DNA from: Poa pratensis
Lineage: Eukaryota > Streptophyta > Magnoliopsida > Poales > Poaceae
NCBI GenBank assembly: GCA_947311845.1
Contig: CAMZMU010000041.1
Coordinates: forward strand, 116,834,796 to 116,898,795
Length of the DNA: 64,000 bases
Direction of reading: 5' to 3'
Shown: positions 23,127 to 35,493 of the stretch, one piece after another
Position numbering within the stretch: the stretch's first letter is position 1
Layout of the letters: the number at the start of each line of letters is the position of its first letter
Made by a program: the position numbers and the translations under genes
The notes under the pieces: model-generated
Databases searched by the model: none
What the model was told of the DNA's origin: nothing
Seen by the model: only the letters and a program-made list of their open reading frames with translations

Positions 23127-24714
23127 GAGTTGGAGTCGCATCGTCAGAACCTGCATCAGGAGGCTCTCGCGATGTCCCAGATAAGGAGAGAATTCGAGAT
23201 AACCTTCCGTGAGTATAACAAAGCTCATGGTTTAACTCCGATAGCTACTCATCCTAGTCGCATAGAGGATGTGCGTAAACGGGGTAGAGGCCTCAATGTC
23301 GAGATTGCTAGAGATGGTAGATCAAGTTCTAGTAAAACTCCTAGTCACATGTCGGCTGAAAAGCCCAAATATAGTTCCCCTGCTAAGACTCTTAGAGCTG
23401 CCGAGGCAGCAACAGCCGAGTTATCTGGTTTATCCGGAGAAGCTCTCCATAAGCTCTCCATAGGTGTTGCTGTGCGGCAAAATGAGGCCTATCTTAAGGC
23501 TAACACAGCTGCAGGTGGGTCCCAGATTGTTCACTCGGCTAAGGTAGTCAGTGAAAGATCTAAGGGGCAAGCTTCATCACCGCACGTCGGTGAAGATCGT
23601 GACCGGAGTGTAAACTCCGGTAAAAACAAGCAGATACAGACATATGATCCGGCATATGCCGGAAAAGAGTTAGCCGGGCGAGGCAGTGCCGGCCGGGGTA
23701 AAAGCAATCCCGGTCCGGGCAATCCAGATGCCGGAAAAATTAACTCGGCTGGCCGAGGTTATCCACCTCGGTATCCATCACAAAATCCTGCCCGGCAGCA
23801 GCAAAATATCGAGCATGTTCAGCAGCCACAAGGTGTTGACCAGGTGGCTAACCGTTATGATGATGGTTACTCGGCTATGGAGAAAGCCGGGTATCAGAGA
23901 TATGAAGGTGCATTGGGATCCCGGCTGGGACCTCGCCAGTTGTCGCCGAATGATGGACGCTACAAGTTGGACAGGATCTTTATATCCGAGATGCTGGAAG
24001 AGCAAGGCCCACCTGGCCCTGCATGCTTTGGACCTCGGATCATGAGGGAGCCACCGGTGCCGCACTTTCAATTGAAACCGAGGCGCAAAAACATATGATG
24101 GCAGTACTAAGCCGGAAGACTGGCTGACAGATTATGTGTCGGCAGTGCATATCGCGGGAGGAAACCGCCGATGGGCAGTAAGGTATATCCCGCAAATGTT
24201 GTAAGGGCCAGCCCGGATCTGGCTGAACAACTTGCGAGAGGGCAGCGTTGACTGCTGGCTGGACTTTGAAGAAGCCTTCGTTAGCAATTTCTCCAGCACA
24301 TACAAGAGGCCGAATCGTCCTCAGCAGCTTGCTATGTGCAAGCAGAGGGATAATGAAACTGACCGGGACTACTTGACCCGGTGGAGTACTGTTCGCAATT
24401 CCTGTGAAGGAGTTGTTGAAGCAAAGGCCATTTCATGGTTTGCTCAAGGGTGCCGACACGGCTCCATGCTCCGGCAGAAGTTGCAAAGGGAGACGCCGGC
24501 CACCTTGGCCGAGACAATCTGGATTGCGGATAGCTATGCACTCGGTGATCCGATGCAGCCCTTGCTGAACTCGGTGGAACCCAGTAGAAGATACCCGGTC
24601 AACAATGGATCCGGGCCATCCAGGCGAGGTGATCGCCAGGATTTCGGGAACAAGAGGAGAGAGGACCGGCCGGATTGCCGGTACGGTTCGTATCAAGTTG
24701 CTGCAGTTGATTAA
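23127..24714 (+). pseudogene. outer gypsy gag, C-terminal part
   Basis: The frame resumes after the inner element with AELESHRQNLHQEALAMSQ. It runs through a low-complexity Gly/Arg/Ser/Pro-rich linker and ends with a stop near 24096. Homology continues in other frames: DGSTKPEDWLTDYVSAVHIA, then an in-frame stop, then the gag core DCWLDFEEAFVSNFSSTYKR and DYLTRWSTVRNSCEGV. This is the capsid-like gag of Ty3/gypsy elements. The two internal breaks and the 10.4 kb insertion mean that no intact product can be made. Confidence 0.8.
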
Positions 24715-25344
24715 GATCAGCCAGATGTCGGCAATAGCCAGCGTCAGAAGAACATCGGTCCTGCATGGGGCCAAAACCAAGATGGGAAGAGACCGTGGAG
24801 TGACCAGAGGAAGCCATTAACCTATGAGGCAATGCTGGATGGACCCTGCAGCTACCACACGCATGACCCCCGCAGGCCGGCTAATCATTCAACCCGGCAG
24901 TGCAGCTGGTATCAGCGCACGCTGAAGGAAGGAGGAGGATCCGGAGGAAATCAAATGGGTGCACCTCAGAGGCCTGTAGCTCCAAGGCAAACACTACCGC
25001 TCAACGAGGCAAACACTGTGTTCCCGTGAATGTGCCTCAACCGAGGTCTGCAGCTCCGATACCTGTGGATAACAGGGGAAGGCTAGAGATGTTAACCAAG
25101 TGAATGTCGGAGGCAACAACATCAATGCTGGTCCCAGCCGCCAGGGTGAATATTGCCAGGGTGAGTATAGAGAGGCTCATCAGAGCTATGTGGTTTTTGT
25201 GACCGAGCCAACTGACAAGCAAAGCCTACTGTGCCGAAGTATATGCACTGGTCTGATAAGGAGATCAGCTAGAGCATGAAGGACCATCCTCGGATCATGC
25301 CTAGCCCGGGAGGTTACGCTCTAGTGGTGGATCCGACGTTCATC

Positions 25345-25670
25345 GGGCCCACCATCAATGTCAGGTTCACCGAGTTCTCATTGACAATGGGAGCAGCTTC
25401 AACATCATGTACCGAGCCACCATGGTGAAGCTGGGCATCTCGGCAAACATGTTGCAGCCGAGTCATACAACCTTTCACGGTATAGTGTCTGGTGTCTCAT
25501 GTGCACCTATGGGCAAAATTTGGGTTGATGTGTTATTCGGCACCAAGGACAACTGTAGAACTGAGAGCATCCAATTCGAGGTGGTGGACCTCAAAAGTCC
25601 ATACCATGCTTTGCTCGGTAGACCCGCGCTGGCCAAGTTCATGATATCCACCCATGTGGCTTACCTCTAG
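25345..25670 (+). pseudogene. outer gypsy protease remnant
   Basis: The plus strand reads VLIDNGSSFNIMYRATMVKL and, later, SPYHALLGRPALAKFM, the active-site and C-terminal signatures of gypsy aspartic proteases. The motif is D-N-G rather than the usual D-[ST]-G. A stop at 25668-25670 ends the frame before the reverse transcriptase, and the region between 24715 and 25345 contains further stops. Confidence 0.7.
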
Positions 25671-25996
25671 ATGAAGCTGCAGGGTCCTGATGGCATCATC
25701 ACCATCTCGGGTGACTATAAGCGTTCCTTGGAGTGCGCCTCGGCTGGCTCTTGTCTGGCCGAGTCATTAATCATTGCTGCGGAGAAGAGGAGGATCCATG
25801 AAGTGGTGGCGCTGGCCCAGTCCACGCAACTCGGTATGCCGGGTATGACTAACCTGGAGCAGAGTGCGGCATTCTAGGTGCCGAAGGAGACGAAGAAGAT
25901 CAACGTCGACCCGGCGTTCCCATAACGCAATGTCATCATTGGTACTGGGTTGACCGAGAAATAGGAAGGCGAGCTCAGTCACTTCCTCCGTGAGAA

Positions 25997-26656
25997 TTGG
26001 GATATCTTTGCATGGTCAAATCAGGACCTGCAGGTGTTTCGAGGGAGTTGGTTGAGCACTCATTGTTCATCAGACCGGATATGACACCCGTGAAGCAACC
26101 TATGCAACGTCTCTCGGATGAGAGGAGAAAGGTGATAGGCGATGAACTGGCCAGATTACTTGCATCTGGTTTCATCATGGAAGTGCTGCACCCGGACTGG
26201 TTGTCTAACCCGGTCCTGGTGGAAAAGAAAAAGGATGACCCGAACGTGGCCATTGTGTGGCGCATGTGTATTGATTTCAAAAACTTGAACAAGGCATGTC
26301 CTAAGGATCCATTCCCGCTGCCTCGGATTGATCAAGTGATCGATTCCACAGCCGGGTGTGAGCTGTTATCCTTTGTGGACGCATATTCTGGTTTTCACCA
26401 GATACCGCTGAACCCTGCTGATCAAATGAAAACTGCTTTTATTACCCCGTACGGGGCTTATTGCTATCGTGTCATGACATTTGGTTTGAGAAATGCTGGT
26501 GCTACTTACCAAAGATGTATGCAAAAATGCTTGCATGATCAAATAGGCAAAACTGTGCAGGTGTATGTCGACGACATCGTCATCAAATCTAAGGAGAAAT
26601 CCACTCTGATTGATGATCTCAGAGAAACATTCGCGAATCTAAGGAGATTCGGATAA
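25997..26656 (+). pseudogene. outer gypsy reverse transcriptase, truncated
   Basis: The frame includes SGFIMEVLHPDWLSNPVLV, MCIDFKNLNKACPKDPFPLP, SFVDAYSGFHQI, the fingers/palm segment YRVMTFGLRNAGATYQRCM and the catalytic YVDDIVIKSK box. After DLRETFANLRRF the frame meets a stop, and within about 20 bases the 3' LTR starts. The thumb, connection, RNase H and integrase are gone, which is roughly 2.5 kb of coding sequence compared with a normal gypsy pol (inferred from family length). Confidence 0.88.
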
Positions 26657-26671
26657 AACTTAACCCGGAAA

Positions 26672-27664
26672 TGTCGGGGGGGTTACCCCGAGGTAGGGTC
26701 AAGGTGTGGTATAATTTGTGTCCAAGAGTGGACTGAGGTACAGTGAAACCGAGATAACCAGGCCCAGAAGGGCCGGGATATGATGTTGGTGCAAACCGAT
26801 ATATGCTGACCGACATACCCAGGCCCAGAAGGGGCCGGGATATGATGTTGGTGCTTACCGACATATGAAACCGACATATTCTGACCGGCATAACCAGGCC
26901 TAGAAGGGGCCGGGATATGATGCTGGTGCAAACCGACATATACTGACCGACATATGAATGCCGGTATCTTTGTGTCTTCTCTTGTGTGCAGGGGAGGATA
27001 AATAAGGAAGGGGAGTCCGGCATACCCATGCCGGGTTAAAGAGAAGAGGTGCCTTATGCCGGTTGGAAGTCAATGCAAAGGTCACATCCCGCCTGACACG
27101 GGAGTATGGCATGCGGTATGGCGCGGGTACGAGGTGACCGGTCACACCTACCGCTGACCACGGGTGTACCTCGGAACAGAGCACGAGGCATGGGCAGGCC
27201 ACGTCCTGTCCGTGACAGAGGACACAATCATGACCGAACTGATGATGCAGATGCGCGTGGCTGCAGTGTAATGTACGGCACCAATCCTGTGACCCGGGGT
27301 ACCAGTATATAAGGTACCCAGGGCCTCCTGCGTGAGGGAGGAGACGGAGAAAAGGGCTGAGACAATGATGCACTGAGAGATCTTTCCCCCATAGCTTCCT
27401 TCTTCTTCCTTGAGAGTTTCACCATAGCGGAGAGCATACAGCTCGAGGAGCACCTTTGTATTCTTGATATCCCGGTTTATTGAGACAGACAGGCAGGAGT
27501 AGGGGTTTTACCTCCTCACGAGGGCCCTGAACCTGGGTAGATCGTGTGTGTGTTTGTGTCTTCCGTGTGCGCTCCTTAGCGCGCTATCCCTCCCCGGTTC
27601 CACCAGCGTCCATCGGCCCCAACTTAAGCCATCCTATGGCATCTGCCGTGATACCACCACGACA
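26672..27664 (+). repeat. outer gypsy 3' LTR
   Basis: It starts TGTCGGGGGGGTTACCCCG and ends CCACCACGACA, followed by GCTCC of the terpene synthase exon. It carries the minisatellite (26755-26960), a TATA box near 27303 and many scattered substitutions relative to the 5' LTR, so this insertion is older than the inner one. Confidence 0.88.
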
Positions 27665-30600
27665 GCTCCCTTGTGACCCCATACTCATTCATGTAACACT
27701 CGACAGAATTTGCCACGTCAAACTTGCATTTTCCACGCTGTACATGTTTAAAAAGTTAGTACCGCTGATCAAATAGCTAGCTAGATAAGTTCTCATGCAT
27801 ACCATGCTTGCTAGCTGAAATATAGTGTACCTATTATATACGGAGCGCGAAAATATATACTTCACTAATACGGCTTAAGAGTCTGACCAAACATAGATTA
27901 ACTTACTTTATATTGGGCAATATCATTCATGTAACGCGCTATCTTTCCACATGCTATGACTGCATCAGGCAAACTTGCTGCCCACTCATGTGCTCCCTTC
28001 ATTATTGTGTCATCCATGCCAACCATCATAGCCACACATAACACTGGCACACCTATGGTTAAACAAGACAGATCCAAATGTTCCTTAAAACTTGGCTTGT
28101 GATTCTTGTGTGACCATTCGGCTTCCTCAAGATAATAAGTAAACTGCTTTTGGATCTTCACATGGGTAAATCATATTAGGTAACAACTAGAAACCTAATA
28201 AAAATATAAACAATGATAATAATAATAACAATAATAATGACGACGATGATAGTAATAACAATAATAAAAAGATATATAGTTCACATGATTCTTAATACAA
28301 TCAAGTTATTTTATGTGCAAAATCAAACATCTTAATTCTGACTTGTTGTTTATTAAGTACCCGTGGTAATGTCAAGAACCACTTAATCTTTAGATGAGGT
28401 GAGGAATTAATACAAATGTAATACATGGGTCTCACAAACCTGATTCCTGAGATAGAAAATATCATAGTTGACATTGATTGCCATCTCACTCTCAATCTCC
28501 TTAAGGTACCTCAACAATTCAATATAGAACTTCTTCAGATACACCGGTACTAGAGAAGTGGCGCTCTCATCCCATCTAAAAATAGGAATAGTCATGGAAA
28601 TTATTCTAAACAAGTTTCACTTAATCATGTGACCAATTGCATGTTAATCAAAATTTTCACACGAGATTATATGGTATTTGCTTTATTAAATATGAACTAA
28701 GTTGCAAAGTTATAATTCATGGTTGCTATTTTTATTTTATGTACATAAGAATTTGAAAACATCAAAAAAAATTGAAATCCCTAAACTATCACTTTCCACC
28801 ATGCTCCCTTAACTAGTTTTTCCACAGTAGTCGTGCTTACACTTGCCACTCTCAAGTAACTAGTTGTTAGAGTCTAAGACTATCTTAAAAATGCATGTCC
28901 TTTGTGATGACCCTATGTGATGTGGAATTTGTCATTAGCTTCTTGTTCGTTACCTTTGTAATTTGTTTATGGATTTATGTGACGACCTTTGTTATGTGGA
29001 CTTTGTCATTTTGAATTTGGTGATCATTGTGATCTAGATTATGTCATTTGGCCTCCACATCATGATTTGTTATGCTTGTATTACTCTGGAAATAATTTCA
29101 GCTGCTTAAATCCTTAATATACAAGTTATACCATGTCAATTTTTTCAAAACGCTATTTTGAAAAATAACGCGCTATTAGCATGCTATAACTTGCATAACA
29201 TCTAGAGAAGGGCCACGCTATTTTTTTCTTGGAATAGATACAGTACAAAAATGGAAGAAGAAATATAATGCAAGGATATCTACAAAATCTGACCTTTGTA
29301 TGGCTTCGTGTAGACTTCGACATTTTTGTATGGTGGCATGGGTATCATATGTATCATCCATGGTGGTAAGTAGTAAACACATCTTGGCAAGGATACTTCG
29401 TTCGAACTCATAGCGTTCCTCATAGTACATCACATAGGCCCAAGTGTAGTTCTCCACCGCACGGTCCCGGACATAACTTAGCTGTACCAATTCGGTATAA
29501 TCTTTCGACCACCTATGAAATTGAAAATAGTTATTATTTGTAATTAACTAGATTGATGTGTTAGAACTAACTAGGCCTACTGGATGATGAGATGGAAAAT
29601 ACCACCGAAGCTATGGCTATGTAAAAATCAATAACTACATTTTCAATCTTATTTAAATACTTGGTTAGGAGTATATAAGAAACATACACTGTAAAAGCTT
29701 TTAGCTCCTTCAACTGGGCATGCCGCGTCAGGTTAAAGTCTAACTTTGCGAGCTCTAGCAGATCCTTGTTATGTCCTTCCTCTTCTTTGTACTCAGTTAT
29801 ATAGTGCACCGCTTCCACTCTGAAATGTCCTTGGTAGTGGTAACCGAAGGGAACGTTCGACTTGCTCTGCTAGTGGGGACTTGAGACTCCCTTTCATTAA
29901 TTCCAGATGATGATGCGCAAAAGTGACGGCTTCATCAAGCATGAACTCATCGTGAACGAAAAGATGACCCGCATTATACAAACTTAATATATAGTCCCCT
30001 TGGTTCATTAGTCGTATCCTTCATGAAGCTCCCATCTTCCTTCTTAAATTGCTTGAACACATCTGGAAAACAAAACTGTATGCAAACTATGGATAGCATG
30101 CAGGATGTATATCATTACAAAAACTAACCTTAATTTGAACCACACCTACGTACACATGCATAATCTCCAATGTGTTATAGTCGGATATAGTTTTAGGTAG
30201 CTAGACCTGTATATATACCTGGAGATACCCAGTATCCATGTTGTCGAAGCAAGCGAAACGAAGAGCAACCTCATGGAGGATAGAGCTATTAAATTCATTC
30301 TCGGTGATTTCTCTTATAGATGTGTTGATTTGTTCTCCAAAGTGGTGGTCTATTCCGAGGCGTTGAACTACATCCACTAGGAACACCTTCTCCACACCAT
30401 GTTCTCGCAAGTCATGAACAATACGTTAACATCCTCTTCAAGTTTAGTCACTCTTGCCCGCATCCATTCTCTGACCTCTGCATTGCATATATAAATCGGT
30501 AATTTGGAATTAAGCAAAGGAATGGTAGATCAACTATCGTAATTAAAACCACGCAACGTTTTGTTAACTCTCCTGCATATATACGTATATGATTCATACC

Positions 30601-30697
30601 TGCAGTGGTTCTGGCTCATATCCAAGGAAAAAATCACCCCACAGTGAGGGCTCGAAGCTGTACAGCTTCTCAGGAGCGTCCGCAGAGCCGGGCGCTA
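27665..30697 (-). pseudogene. terpene synthase pseudogene, main body (TPS-a type)
   Basis: Exons read by eye on the minus strand: 1 (3' part) 30697-30600 with PEKLYSFEPSLWGDFFLGYE; 2, 30477-30219; 3, 30062-29690; 4, 29512-29294 (219 nt, the canonical size); 5, 28575-28440; 6, 28154-27907; 7 (5' part) 27737-27665 ending VECYMNEYGVTRE. Class I terpene synthases ionise prenyl diphosphates using Mg2+. Exon 4 keeps the RDR-type YVRDRAVENYTWA and the metal-binding DDTYD. The second metal motif is degenerate (NDIAQYKRG, without the usual Ser/Thr and Glu). Frameshifts occur in exon 2 (near 30420) and twice in exon 3 (a TATA insertion near 29990 and a one-base slip near 29825). No plastid-targeting region is seen, which suggests a cytosolic sesquiterpene-type enzyme originally. 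Both terminal exons are split by transposons. Confidence 0.9.
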
Positions 30698-31175
30698 CAC
30701 TAGTGGAAACAGGGCCACTGGTCCCGGGTCGTAAGGGACTCTAGTACCGGGTGTCCATCCGGGACTAGCAAGGCGGCACTAGAGGCCCCTCCCTTTAGTA
30801 CCGGGTCCGTTACGACCCGGAACAACAGGCTCCCACGTGGCCGCCGAGGCGCGGGCGTGGTGGAGGACCTCTAGTCCCGATTGGTCATACGACCCGGGAC
30901 CAAGGACCTCACACGTGGCAGCCTGTAATTTTTTGTTTTTCCTCCCAATTTAATATTGAAATGGTGCAAAAAATATGCGTTCGCTTAATTAAAAACATAA
31001 ACTACATATAACATATCAAAATGTTCATAAATAAAAATATGTTCACGTCTATCCGGTTACATGGAGGTGCTCATAACCGGGACTAGAGCCCGTCTATTCG
31101 ATTACACGTGTGTGGAGATCATAACCGGGACTAGAGCCCGTCTATTCGGTTACACGGGAGATCATAACCGGGACT
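30698..31175. repeat. CACTA left terminal and subterminal repeats
   Basis: After the 19-base terminus come several copies of accgggt/cccgg palindromic units (30720-30910). A tandem array at about 31050-31172 follows, in which cataaccgggactagagccc recurs every 40-50 bases. In CACTA elements such subterminal repeats are the binding sites of the regulatory transposase. Confidence 0.8.
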
Positions 31176-31181
31176 TCACCG

Positions 31182-34100
31182 CTATTCTCCATTGTATGTT
31201 CCTTTTGTAGGTATGACATCGCTGAGCAGAAACCCCGCAAGTTCCTCTGCTAGTGCTTGAAAGCGCTTCTTTAGTGGCATACTCTCGCGCAATGGCTCTG
31301 CCTATAAAAGAAGGAGATCAATACGAATATTAATCATGACTATCAAAAATTATGAATGACACTGGAGATCAATTGATGAATATGATTGTTCACGTACGTC
31401 TGAAAATTTCTTTGGGTCCCGCTCAGTGACCGAACGACGAATCCACTCGCAAACGAAATATCCACAGAAATTGGTCCCCTGTGGTTGCCTCTCGATCCAC
31501 TTTACGAGAATAGAATTCAATCAAATCATAGTCAACATATAGTGGTATTGAAAACAATAAATAAAGAGATGCGTGAACTTAGCTAGACCGTACTACCTAC
31601 CTGTGGGTGAACAAAAGTCAGCTGTTCTTCAAATGAACCTGAACCCTTTGTCCTCGCTTTGAATTGTTTCCAAACCCTGCCGGGCAAAAAAAAGAATAAA
31701 TGAGTTATTAGTTGCTTGATATCTCTGAAATCAATAAGAGAGACTGATATAGTGCGATAATGTTTGAAATTACCTTTGGAGCGTATCTAGAATGCTTTGG
31801 TACCTATCCTTAGGCCAGTCCAATGAGTCGTAGACTTGAACTCTTGATCTATCAACTTCAATGACTAGCAGAATGTAATGATCGCTGCGCATGATTATAT
31901 ACACGTCAGTAACTCATCAGTTACACTTAATTTGTACAAGCGAGTAACACTCTCTTACCTGAAGAAGTAAGGAAACATTATCTCCGTGTTGAAATGTTGC
32001 TTCATTAGGGTATTTAGCAAGTTCTTCTCCGTGTCCTTCACGTGGTTTTTTAGTGTCCTTGCATTAACTCGTACTGGGTTAACGAACCCAAAGCCATAGA
32101 TGCCCTTTCTACCACATTCATCACTCTTCATTCTGCATAATACCGTAGTGAGCATAATTAGCGATGGCAATGAACGAGCTGAGAGCTAAAGACTTTATCT
32201 TTTTTGGAAATAAATGAATTGAATCACTTACAGACAGTAGGCACCGACGAGAGCCAAGTCGAGGGAGTCAAGGTTGTATAAGTACCAGAGTTCTTCGAGC
32301 TGAATTGTGAACATGTCTTCACCCGCGAAATGATTTTTTGTAACTTTCACACAGATCAAAAATTCATCAAATTGCTTTGTGGTTTTCATGTACCAACTAT
32401 GGAGTTGTCGCATACATGTCGGTAGACACTTTATCTGATCACCTCGCAGCAGGGACCTCCCCCATTTCCATTTCCATGAATCATCTACATCAGACGGAAA
32501 GAGATTTTCGTTGTCCAGTTGAGCAAGAGTAATACCAGCATCTGCAGCAAAGTCCTTCTTCAAGGATAAAGTAGGAATTAGGTCCGTCACAGAGCCATGA
32601 CCACTGGGTATAACTACGAGCGGGGCTATCGACTGGTTTGCCTGTTGTCCGAGCTGGGCAACGTCTCTTTTCCCTCTGGCACTACTACTTCTCGTCTTGG
32701 GAGAGCTACTACTTTTACTCAGAGCTCGTAAATAGTTATCTGGCTTATTTTTCTCATATTGCGATGGTTCCGTGATGAATCCAATAGCCCACTTGTTTTC
32801 CTTTGCAGTAAATGTTTGCTTTTCCTCGGGCTTTTTCCGTGCAAGCTGTCTTTTTGTGTCTGCATCCACCCACGCATCCAATTGCTCTTTAGTCATGTCG
32901 CAAGCTCTGAGGTCGTCAAGGCTTTTGGGTACTTTTGGGAGGGGCGAACGTCGGGGGTCTCGCCCGAATCCCATGGACGACGAAGTGGCGCCCTTCCTAT
33001 GTCGGGGCTCAGGAGTCGGCTCATGCGGCGGCGGAGTCGGCTCATGCGGCGGTGGAGTTGGCTCATGCAGCGGCGGAGTGGGCTGACGCAGCAGTGGAGT
33101 CGGCTCACGCGGCGGTGGAGTCGGCGCACGCGGCGGCGGAGACGACTGATGCGGAGGCGACTGATGGTTGTCGTCCCCTTCATCGTCATCAGGTGGTGAA
33201 TCGTGAATTGGCGGAGACGATGGTGGCCTTGGCGCCCAGCCTTCAAACTTGATGTATTTCTTCCGCCATAGAATTAGACCACCCACGACGTCCCCTAGCA
33301 CCGACTCATCATCAGCTCTTGGGAACTCAAGGTTCAGTGATTCATATCCTTGTACAACTTGATCCACGCCGACACGAGCATATCCATCTGGAATGGCATT
33401 GCCAAGCCACGATGCTGTAGAGTCAATGTAGAATGCATAGCCGTCCGCCACCTTCGTGGATAAGTTAAATACTGGGACATGCAGCTCACAAGTTGTTTTC
33501 TCCGTGATATAATCCACGGGGTAACTTGTCTCATCATCACCGACCATAACCGAGGAAGCCACGCTGCTTCTGCGATGCGATGGGCCGCCTTGACTCGCTT
33601 GTTCCAGCTGAAGAGTTGGCGCCCCTTGCTCGCGCATTTGATCTATTTGCTTCTGCTGCTCCTTATAGAGAGCAACCATCTGGTCATGATTTCTTTCTAA
33701 GATCATCAACCGGTCTGATTCCTGCTGCTCCTTCCTCCTCTTTGCTCTCAATCGGCTTCTGTAAGAGGCACGGTCCTCGGGAAACCCTTCAATCCACGGC
33801 ACTTCTCCTAAGCCTCGTGTTGATCCTCCTTTTTCTTTGGTCCCGAGGGCCTCTGACAGCTCGTCCTTCTCTCTGTCGGAAATAAACTTTCCCTCTTTAG
33901 ACTTGGCAATTAATTCAATAAATTTTTTTTGGGCTCCGTTGACTACTTTGCTTTCATCAATTATTAACTCCCCTGTTTCCATGTCATACTCCCCTCCATG
34001 CGCAAGTAGCCAATTCCTTATCCTTCTGTCCCATTCCTCTGTGACCGGGGTGAGCCCTTTTGCACGCAACTCGGACTCAATTTTTTCCCACTTAGGCTCG

Positions 34101-34928
34101 GCAACTCGGTAGCCACCTGGCCCCATCTTATGGTGATACTTCTTTTTCGCTGCATTATTCTTATTCGTTTGCGACCTTTTCTTAGCTCGTTCTGATTTCT
34201 TGTACTCCAGAAATGCAGGCCAGTGAGGCCGCTGCCTCTCTCGTGTGCCGGTGAAATCCGGAAGTTTCCCATCTTCTTCCCACTCACGGAATAATTTGTT
34301 CTTGTAGTTATTGAATTGTTGAGCCATCTTCTTAAGAGCGAAATGCTTGACTTTGTCCGTCATTTTTTTTGTCTTCACCTCATCTTCCAAGACCGGTAGG
34401 GTGAAATGTGCAATGAGCTTGTTCCAAAGCACATCTTTGGTTCTCTTGTCGACGTAACTAACTCCCTCTAACTTTGGCTTAATCCATTCCTGAGTGCTGA
34501 TATAAACGTTGTCCCTGACAGTGACTCCGCATTGATGCACAAACTTAATTGCGTTCGGCACGGGTGCCAGTGGTTGGCCAGTAGTTGCATTCACCTCGTC
34601 AATTGTGAGATGCTCATCTTTGCCCATCCCTTGGGCATGGCCTCGTTTAGTGGTTTGGTTCGATGCGGAGGTCTAAAAATATGAAACATGTGTGAATACA
34701 TATATATGCACAAATCAGTTATTGCATCTGCTCAACATAGGCTTAATATACCTCGCCAGACGGCGTGGGTCCACCAATTTCCGAGTCCTCATCTTCAGCT
34801 CCTTCCGCGGGATGCCGAAATTCATCTTCAGCTCCTTCTGCGGGATGCCGAAATTCACCGGGTTCACAAATGTAGGAAAGTAGCTCTTCTTCCCCTTCTC
34901 TCGTTGCGAAGGGAGCATCGATATCCAT
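31182..34928 (-). CDS. CACTA Transposase_24 protein with C-terminal Ulp1-like (C48) domain
   Basis: Seven exons, all with GT-AG borders: 34928-34752, 34672-32232, 32132-31959, 31884-31774, 31676-31601, 31499-31398, 31301-31182. They sum to 3,201 nt and close in frame, giving 1,066 residues. The N-terminus is acidic with a 12-residue duplication (EFRHPAEGAEDE). Residues about 75-420 form the plant En/Spm Transposase_24 region (YVDKRTKDVLWNKLIAHF, WEEDGKLPDFTGTRERQRPH, RSRLRAKRRKEQQ). A Pro-rich PTPPPHEP repeat follows. The C-terminus is Ulp1-like: DHYILLVIEVDR (His), VQVYDSLDW (Asp) and QPQGTNFCGYFVCEWI (Gln, Cys) supply the cysteine-protease triad. Likely nuclear, regulatory or end-binding. 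Start chosen at 34928 because exon 1 joins in phase. Confidence 0.85.
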
Positions 34929-35099
34929 TGTTTAACTAATACAAAAAAAAGATAAAACAATAATAGCATTAGTACAATAATTCAATATACAAATATGCAA
35001 CAAAAACAATTTAATATTGCATCTAAAGAAAAAAAATAAAAAAAACTTAGGCTGCTGTCCCAATCCCAGCCCAGCCCAAATTTGGGCCAGAACCTGGTC

Positions 35100-35493
35100 A
35101 AAGGTGGCCACCGTGGTCATCCCTGACCCACCTGCCAGCGCCTACCCGCCCCACCGCCACGTGTGACCGCCCACTGGCCACGCGTGGTCAATGCTGGCCC
35201 ACCCGCCGCCCTGCCTCGTGTTCCCGCCCCGCCTCGTGTTCCCACCCGGCCGCCTCGCCTTCACCCCCCGTGGTCAATGCGGAGCACGAACAGCCCCCGC
35301 CCACCCGGAGTCAATGCTCCTGGCCCACTTGCCAGCGACTCGGGCGCTGGCCCACCCGACGGTTCCCCTCCCGACGGTCCTGGTCTTTAAAAAGGGACGC
35401 GCCCGTGCGGATGTGGACACTCCACTCCGCTCCGCCCCCACGGTTCCCCTCGGCCCGACGGTTCCCCTCCGCCCGTCCAGTGCCCTCGCCGCC
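35100..35493 (+). promoter_or_regulatory. GC-rich promoter and leader of the plus-strand CACTA gene
   Basis: CTTTAAAAAGG (385-395 past 35000) is a TATA-like box about 105 bases before the ATG at 35494. A repeated cgacggttcccctc unit follows, and the start context is GCCGCCATGTCG, a strong plant initiator context. The open frame runs upstream to 35191, but those codons have no distinctive content and lie before the TATA box. Confidence 0.5.

Larger units (their letters stand above)
11173..27664 (+). mobile_element. outer Ty3/gypsy retrotransposon, inserted in terpene synthase
   Basis: The element is bounded by two related LTRs (11173-12147 and 26672-27664) and is plus-oriented. Its own DNA is about 6.1 kb; the rest is the inner gypsy inserted in its gag. 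Internal coding is gag (12148-12705 continuing at 23127-24714), protease (about 25345-25670) and reverse transcriptase (25997-26656). RNase H and integrase are absent: the frame stops in the reverse transcriptase at LRRF and the 3' LTR follows within about 20 bases. Stops and frameshifts are frequent, so it is non-autonomous. The flanks are the two halves of one terpene synthase exon. Confidence 0.9.

Noticed and set aside
32759..33252. Plus-strand His/Ala/Arg-rich ORFs opposite the Transposase_24 gene
   Set aside because: They are the antisense of the PTPPPHEP repeat-coding exon.
35191..35493. N-terminal extension of the GC-rich CACTA ORF (would give 415 residues)
   Set aside because: It lies upstream of or across the TATA-like box, has no distinctive residues, and the ATG at 35494 has a much better context.
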